NCBI RefSeq assembly: GCF_036850765.1 | Contig: NC_089492.1 | Coordinates: 170,932,296 to 170,996,295, forward strand | DNA from: Saccopteryx bilineata | Taxonomy: Eukaryota; Chordata; Mammalia; Chiroptera; Emballonuridae | Direction of reading: 5' to 3' | DNA: 64,000 nucleotides | Shown here: in pieces, positions 58,851-64,000 of the stretch | Layout: each line of letters starts with the position of its first letter | Numbering within the stretch: position 1 is the first letter of the stretch | The notes under the pieces: model-generated | What the model was told of the DNA's origin: nothing | What the model saw: only the letters and a program-made list of their open reading frames with translations | Database searches by the model: none | Program-made: the position numbers and the translations under genes

Positions 58851-61056
58851 GTAAAGATCGAAAGTCTGGTTCCCAAATGGCACGTTCCATGCTTTTCAGA
58901 ATTACTCAGTGATGGAAAAAAAAACTGAAATGGTTTCTGAATCTGTGCTTCGGTTACTTATTTGTTGAAACCCACACTTTGAAAGTGAGTAACAAGGAGA
59001 GCAATGGCAACAATCCCGAGTGTCTCCTGTTGTCCATGTCCCCACTCTCAGCTGTCCTAGAATATAAAAAGTGGGTTAGATCCCACAGGTTCTGAGGCAT
59101 TTTTAAGCATGGAAGCAATGATAATAGAGCTACGAAGCAAAAAAAGAATCTTTGCCTTCCATTCATTGCAGGATTCCTGAACAGGGCAGACAATGTTTTC
59201 ACATATGTCTTCTCAAGAAGTTCATTGGAGGCTTCCAGCCAAAGTTAGCAATGGGTTTACCCCAGCTTGAGGTATGCCAACTAAGCAAACCCAATAATTT
59301 AGACTTGGGGCACTGTGGTTTGTGGCTGTCCAAGTTTACTTGTTTATTGGCCTCTAGGTTTTCTTAAATTGTTGGAGAAACCAGCCCAAATGGGCACAAA
59401 TGGCTGAAGCAGGAATCTGAGCAGGGTTTAAAAGCTGGGTTATGGTGAATGAGCAAAACTAGGTGGAGTTGATGCTTTTAGTAAAACACACCATTAGCAG
59501 CGATGATGGTTTTGTTTCATACAAGGGGTGGATGTGCACAACTGAGAATACTGTTTGCAGAGAAAATTTAATGTAATATGTAGCTTTATCTCTGGAGGTA
59601 ATGTAGCTGAATTGGGAAACAATTTACTTAGAGTAAATTGATTATAAACTGTGGAAATAATTTCCTCAACTCCCCCCCAGTTACACAGAATTGTAGCAGG
59701 TTAATGTTTAGTTAGGGAACCTTTTAAAACTTGAATGACATAAACACTAGTTTTAAAGAAACAACAAAAGTCTTCATTATTCTCAGTAGTGACATAAGAT
59801 AGTTATAAAAATGTTATTTATAAACATTAAAAATCAACAACCCCATATTAAATTATCATCAATTCCATGTAAGTGGTGTCAGATAAAGAAAGAGTAATCT
59901 TTTCAATCACCAAGCCATAATGTTTTCCTGACCCATGTGTTAGTTCGGGTCCTCTGAAAAGCAGGTGCAGGATGAACATGTAAGAATTTTATTATGGGAA
60001 ACACCTGTGAGAAAGAACTAGTAGAGAGCTAGGAAGTCCAATAGAAGTTTGATCCTGTGTGAAGGATGGGACAGAATAAAAGTTTTTGAAAATGTTCTAG
60101 ACTGCTGAGCAGCCGATGGAAGGTTTGTCCAGGCCATCAGGGAGTTGTTAAACTAAAGTCAGTCATTAGAGCATTACTGATGTAATATCCCAGCCAGTTC
60201 TATCTTGTATCCTATTGCACTTACTAATAACATTATTACAAATTAGTATACAGATGGGATAAGTTCAAGTTACTGCTAACCTCTAGTAAACAGAATCTTC
60301 AAGATAGAGATGCCTGTGCAACCACATAATGTTTGATGATACCATTCTTCTACCACTTTCCCATATTGTAAAATATTACTGATACAACACGTTTAAAGTT
60401 CATTTGGCCTTCCCTTGCCAAAATTTCTTCATTTTCATATTAAATCTTTCTTTCTTCCTTTCTCAGTTGCCAGAAACAATTAAAGGGAAATATATATATT
60501 ACTTCATGCTATTCTTATGATTACATCCCATATTTTTTTAAAGTCATTTGTTACACGACAATGTTGTTTCTATGAAAATATATTTTAGTTGTGAGTGACT
60601 AGCACAGAAGATTTGTTTTTATGACCAGAAAAGTCATTCAACATGAGTAAATTGTCCTTTCAATAACAGAACAGAACAGCTTAATGACAGCCAGTTGCAC
60701 TCACCAACACAAGTTAAATATCATTATGTTACTGGTTTATTTGCCACAATATAAGTATAAATACAAATGAAATGCAATGGCAACACTGCATTCATGATGT
60801 GATATGGGATTATTAGATGGATGTCCAGATCATCCACACCAAGGATTACCAGTCGCCGCTGCCTGATAGAATCAGGGCACTTGCAGAAATAGGTAGTAGT
60901 GCCTGATGTCACCCTTTGGAGTTCGGGATCCAATCAATTCTGAGTGGAGCAGGGTGTTTACACGCTTTAAATGAAAACCACCTGTAAATTCATAGTGAAC
61001 TTTTAGATTATTAAAAAAAAAAAGAGTTATCATAGAAAGCTCTTAGATCTTTTAAA
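58851..61056. other. Unassigned sequence
   Basis: Mostly unique. A possible LTR-like relic lies at 59935-60100. No coding or RNA signature. Confidence 0.35.
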
Positions 61057-61800
61057 ATATGATCATGAGTGGTACAGCCACTTTGCAAGACAATTTGGCA
61101 ATTTTTTACAAAACTAAATATGCTGTTATCATATGATCCAGGAATAGTGCTTCTTGGGTTTTACCCAAATAAACTAAAAACTTATGTCCACACAAAAACC
61201 TGCATATGAATGTTTATAGCAACCTTATTTTATAATTGCCAAAACTTGGAAGCAACCAACTTTCCTTCAGTAAGTGAATGGATAAACTGTGTTACATCCA
61301 AACAACAGAATATTATTATTTAATGCTAAAAAGAAATAAGCTATCCAGTCATGAAAATACATGGAGGAATTTTAAATGCATATTAGTAAGTGAAACAATC
61401 TAATCTAAGAAGGCTACATACTCTATGACTCCATCTATATGACATTCTGAAAAAGGCAAAACTATGGAATTGGTAAAAAGGTCAGTGATTTAATAGGAAT
61501 AGCACAGATGAATTTTAGGACAGTGAAATTATTCTGTTCAATACTCTAATGATGAATATATACCATTACATATTTGTCCAAACTCATAGAATGTACAATA
61601 GCAAGATTGAGCACTAATGTAAACTATTGACTTTAGGTGATAATGATGTGCCCATGTAGGTTTATGGACTATAACAAATGTACCATTGTGGTGTGGCTTG
61701 TCAATAGGGGGAGGCTGTGCATGTGTGGGGGTAGAAGGATTATGAGACATCTCCATACTTTGCACTCAGTTGTGCCGTCAACCTAAAACTACTCTAAAAA
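61057..61800 (+). mobile_element. Old L1 3' end, plus strand
   Basis: The order 'gtggtacagccactttgcaa', 'catatgatccaggaatagtg', 'ttgccaaaacttggaagcaa' and 'ctatgactccatctatatga' is the 3' part of an old L1. It ends near 'taaaactactctaaaaagta' at about 61800. No open frame. Confidence 0.8.
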
Positions 61801-63702
61801 GTAGTTTATTCACCAAAAAATATGATTACTGTCTAATACTGGATTAGGGTAAATGATTTTATTTAAGAAAAAGAACTGATTTTAAATAATTTAATTTCTA
61901 GTTTTTTCTTGTGTCTACTTTCTAATAGGTTTTTAAATCCAGATTACTTCTAGAGTGTAAATTTTAAGGCAGTTCACTTTGAATAAGACTTTTTAATGAT
62001 GCAGTAAGATGACTTATTTTAGTTCACACTTCATAAGCAAAAGCATGTTCAGAGCTCTAATGGCATTGGCAGTTATCAATCTGTCCCCTAATAAATTAGT
62101 CAATCTCAATTTGTTACTTACATCAATGGAATTTGTACAACAGCAAAATTTGTGTTGCAAAGAATTGTCTCATCATTTGAGACAAGGAAGCTGGAATATT
62201 TATGATCATAAAACCTGGTAAATTTCTTTCAGCTGGCTGCTGAAACATGTGATTTATTCAAGGCTACCAGGTAAATAGATACTTCCCCCAAACTTAAGAG
62301 AACCACTAAAAAATAAAACATTTATATTATAGTATTAAGTTGAGAGTATTTAAGTAGATTTGCAATAAAATATTGAGTCTCAAAAAAATATCTTGATCCA
62401 ATGGAAGAATCAATACTTAGGAATGTTATACATTTGGGTGTGAATTCTGGCTTTAACTCTTACTAGCTTTGTAGTCCAGGAAGGAAATAAACCTCTTTCG
62501 ACTTCCGTTTTTCAAAGAGATGCACCTGGCACATGATTGTGGTCAAATTAATTGTGAATAATTACTATTACTGACAAAAATATATGAGATAATTCCAACA
62601 ACTGTCATTCCTTTTCCAATCAAGATATGGTTCACATAGTTCTTCATCTGCCTCAGTGAAACCAGAAATCCAGAAACATGGACATTTTGTCAGATACAAT
62701 GTAGTATATAGAATACCTGAGATTTCCAGACCCTCCCCCAAATCTGCTCATCGGCCCTTTAGTTTTAGGGCATTCTATCTCAAAGTGTGTTTTGAAGACA
62801 GTGTCATAGGAAATGCAGATTTAGGAGGAATCCTGGGTGATTCTGTCTTAGAGACCACAAAGGAGAGAGGATAGCACACATCATCAACTGAAGTTTATGC
62901 AGGTGGGTGCAGTTTTCTCTGATATTTGGGACTCAACCCACTCTGACCTCTGATGCCTGTAGGTTCTGCCTTCTTCTCCCCAACATCTCTGGTTTTTGAC
63001 TTCTATTCTGACCAGACCCACAGTACTTTCATTTTGGAACAAACTATGAATCAGATCCTGAAGCTCACCGTCAAACCTCCTTCTCCATATTCAGACTTTT
63101 GCGACAAAACTGAGTGATGAACATGGCCATTTTGTTTTCCTTCATACACCACTACAACCCATGGAATCTATCTTTCAATTTCACACTTGTGCTCACTGAC
63201 ATGATTGTTCTTAGTAGCTCTGAGTAAGAAAATGAATTATAGGAGGCTATGCCTTTCCCATCAACAGCCCATTCTGGGTTCAAGAAAAGGCACAACTCCT
63301 GCTGATCACTGATTCCTGTACACCTCAATGCTGCTGGGACAGGAGCTGCCATCTCATGTTTCTCCTCACGGACTTCTAATTTCTTAATTTAGTTAGCACA
63401 ACGACTTATTATTTCACGACCTTGGTGCTTTCGAAAGCACTGAATAATATATTTTTTTTAAATCTATTCCTCAATTTGAGTTAGAGGGGTGTTTCTTATG
63501 ACATGTTTGTCAAAATTACCACAAAAATAGTATTGTGCCTTTCACAATACATCATATCAGGGATACATGATGTCTATGTATATTTCTAGTGATGTTTACA
63601 ACTAAATACAATATGGGATACTAGAATATTAAAAGGACATTAGTGGAAAAAATGGTGAAATTTGGATAAGATTTATAATTTAGTTAATAATGCTTTATTA
63701 AT
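61801..63702. other. Unassigned sequence with a MIR relic
   Basis: A plus-strand MIR core lies at about 62420-62560 ('gaattctggctttaactct', 'tagtccaggaaggaaataa'). Otherwise no gene or repeat recognised; the frames at 62009-62221 and 62656-62874 have no domain. Confidence 0.45.
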
Positions 63703-64000
63703 ATTAATTTTTTTGTGTGACAGAGACAGAGCAAGAGACAGAGAGAGGGACAAATAGGGACAGACAGAAAAGAAGGGAGAGGGATGTGAAGCATCAATTC
63801 TTTGTTGTGGCACCTTAGTTGTTTATTGATTTCTTTCTCATATGTGCCTTGACCGTGGGGGGGGGGGTAGAGCAAAGTTAGTGACCCGTTGCTCAAGCCA
63901 GTGACCTTGGGCTCAAGCTGGTGAACTGTGCTCAAACAAGACGAGCCCGTGCTCAAGCCGGCGACCTTGAGGATTCGAACTTGGTCCTCTGCATCCCAGT
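63703..64000 (-). mobile_element. tRNA-derived SINE (type C), cut by window end
   Basis: A purine-rich reversed tail ('agacagagagagggac'), then 'gaagcatcaattctttgttg' and 'gctcaagccagtgacctt' units, match the copies at 31.5 and 55.1 kb. The tRNA-like head lies beyond position 64000. A poly-G run is at 63857-63867. Confidence 0.9.

Noticed and set aside
1..64000. CRISPR arrays, operons, bacterial promoters or phage genes
   Set aside because: Nothing in the sequence has prokaryotic coding density or regularly spaced repeats; the repeats are mammalian.
1..64000. Helitron (HeliBat-type) ends
   Set aside because: I looked for TC...CTRR ends with a 3' hairpin and did not recognise any.

Overview
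The window looks like non-genic DNA from a mammal, almost certainly a bat. The evidence is the repeat content: several tRNA-derived SINE families with bat-type heads and CT-rich tails, young L1 3' ends, mammalian L2/MIR/MLT1/Tigger/MER2/MER5-like relics, and young hAT DNA transposons. I see no Helitron ends, and the SINE repertoire makes me lean towards a horseshoe-bat-like (Yinpterochiroptera) lineage, but that is recognition by eye. I found no exon of a host protein-coding gene, no functional RNA gene and no CRISPR array. Most short open frames lie inside repeats or are chance.

Layout. 1-3.0 kb: unique sequence with an L2 relic, a 61-bp SINE-tail insertion and a TTCC microsatellite. 3.07-7.3 kb: a nested stack, a Tigger-like DNA transposon split by a probable solo LTR and by a complete LTR-flanked class I endogenous retrovirus (minus strand, tRNA-Phe-like primer site) that itself carries a SINE. 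7.3-10 kb: unique. 10.1-16.9 kb: a mosaic of L1 fragments with a tandem SINE pair, a locally templated insertion, and a class II (betaretrovirus-like) pol relic on the minus strand. 17.2-19.1 kb: a long L2 relic with an MLT1-like insertion. 20.4-26.3 kb: two related LTR-like segments enclosing a hAT transposon at 22508-25360.

The hAT transposon is the centrepiece. It has an exact 8-bp target duplication, recognisable terminal inverted repeats, a probable 5'-UTR intron, one uninterrupted 590-codon transposase frame and a nearby poly(A) signal. Yet the second catalytic aspartate position reads alanine, and a likely zinc ligand of the BED finger reads asparagine.

27-45 kb: SINEs, a 333-bp non-autonomous hAT with perfect 8-bp target duplication (36615-36947), a 127-bp mariner MITE, L1, L2 and MIR relics and microsatellites. 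45-64 kb: mostly unique AT-rich sequence with an L1 3' end (51.2 kb), a twin-primed L1 with 11-bp target duplication (56.2-57.5 kb), SINEs, MER5-like elements, an old L1 tail (61 kb) and a SINE cut by the window end.

The genes do not form a pathway. What can be read is a history of insertions: ancient L2/MIR/Tigger, then LTR elements and L1, then hAT elements and SINEs. Repeat family names come from recognition, not from a library search.
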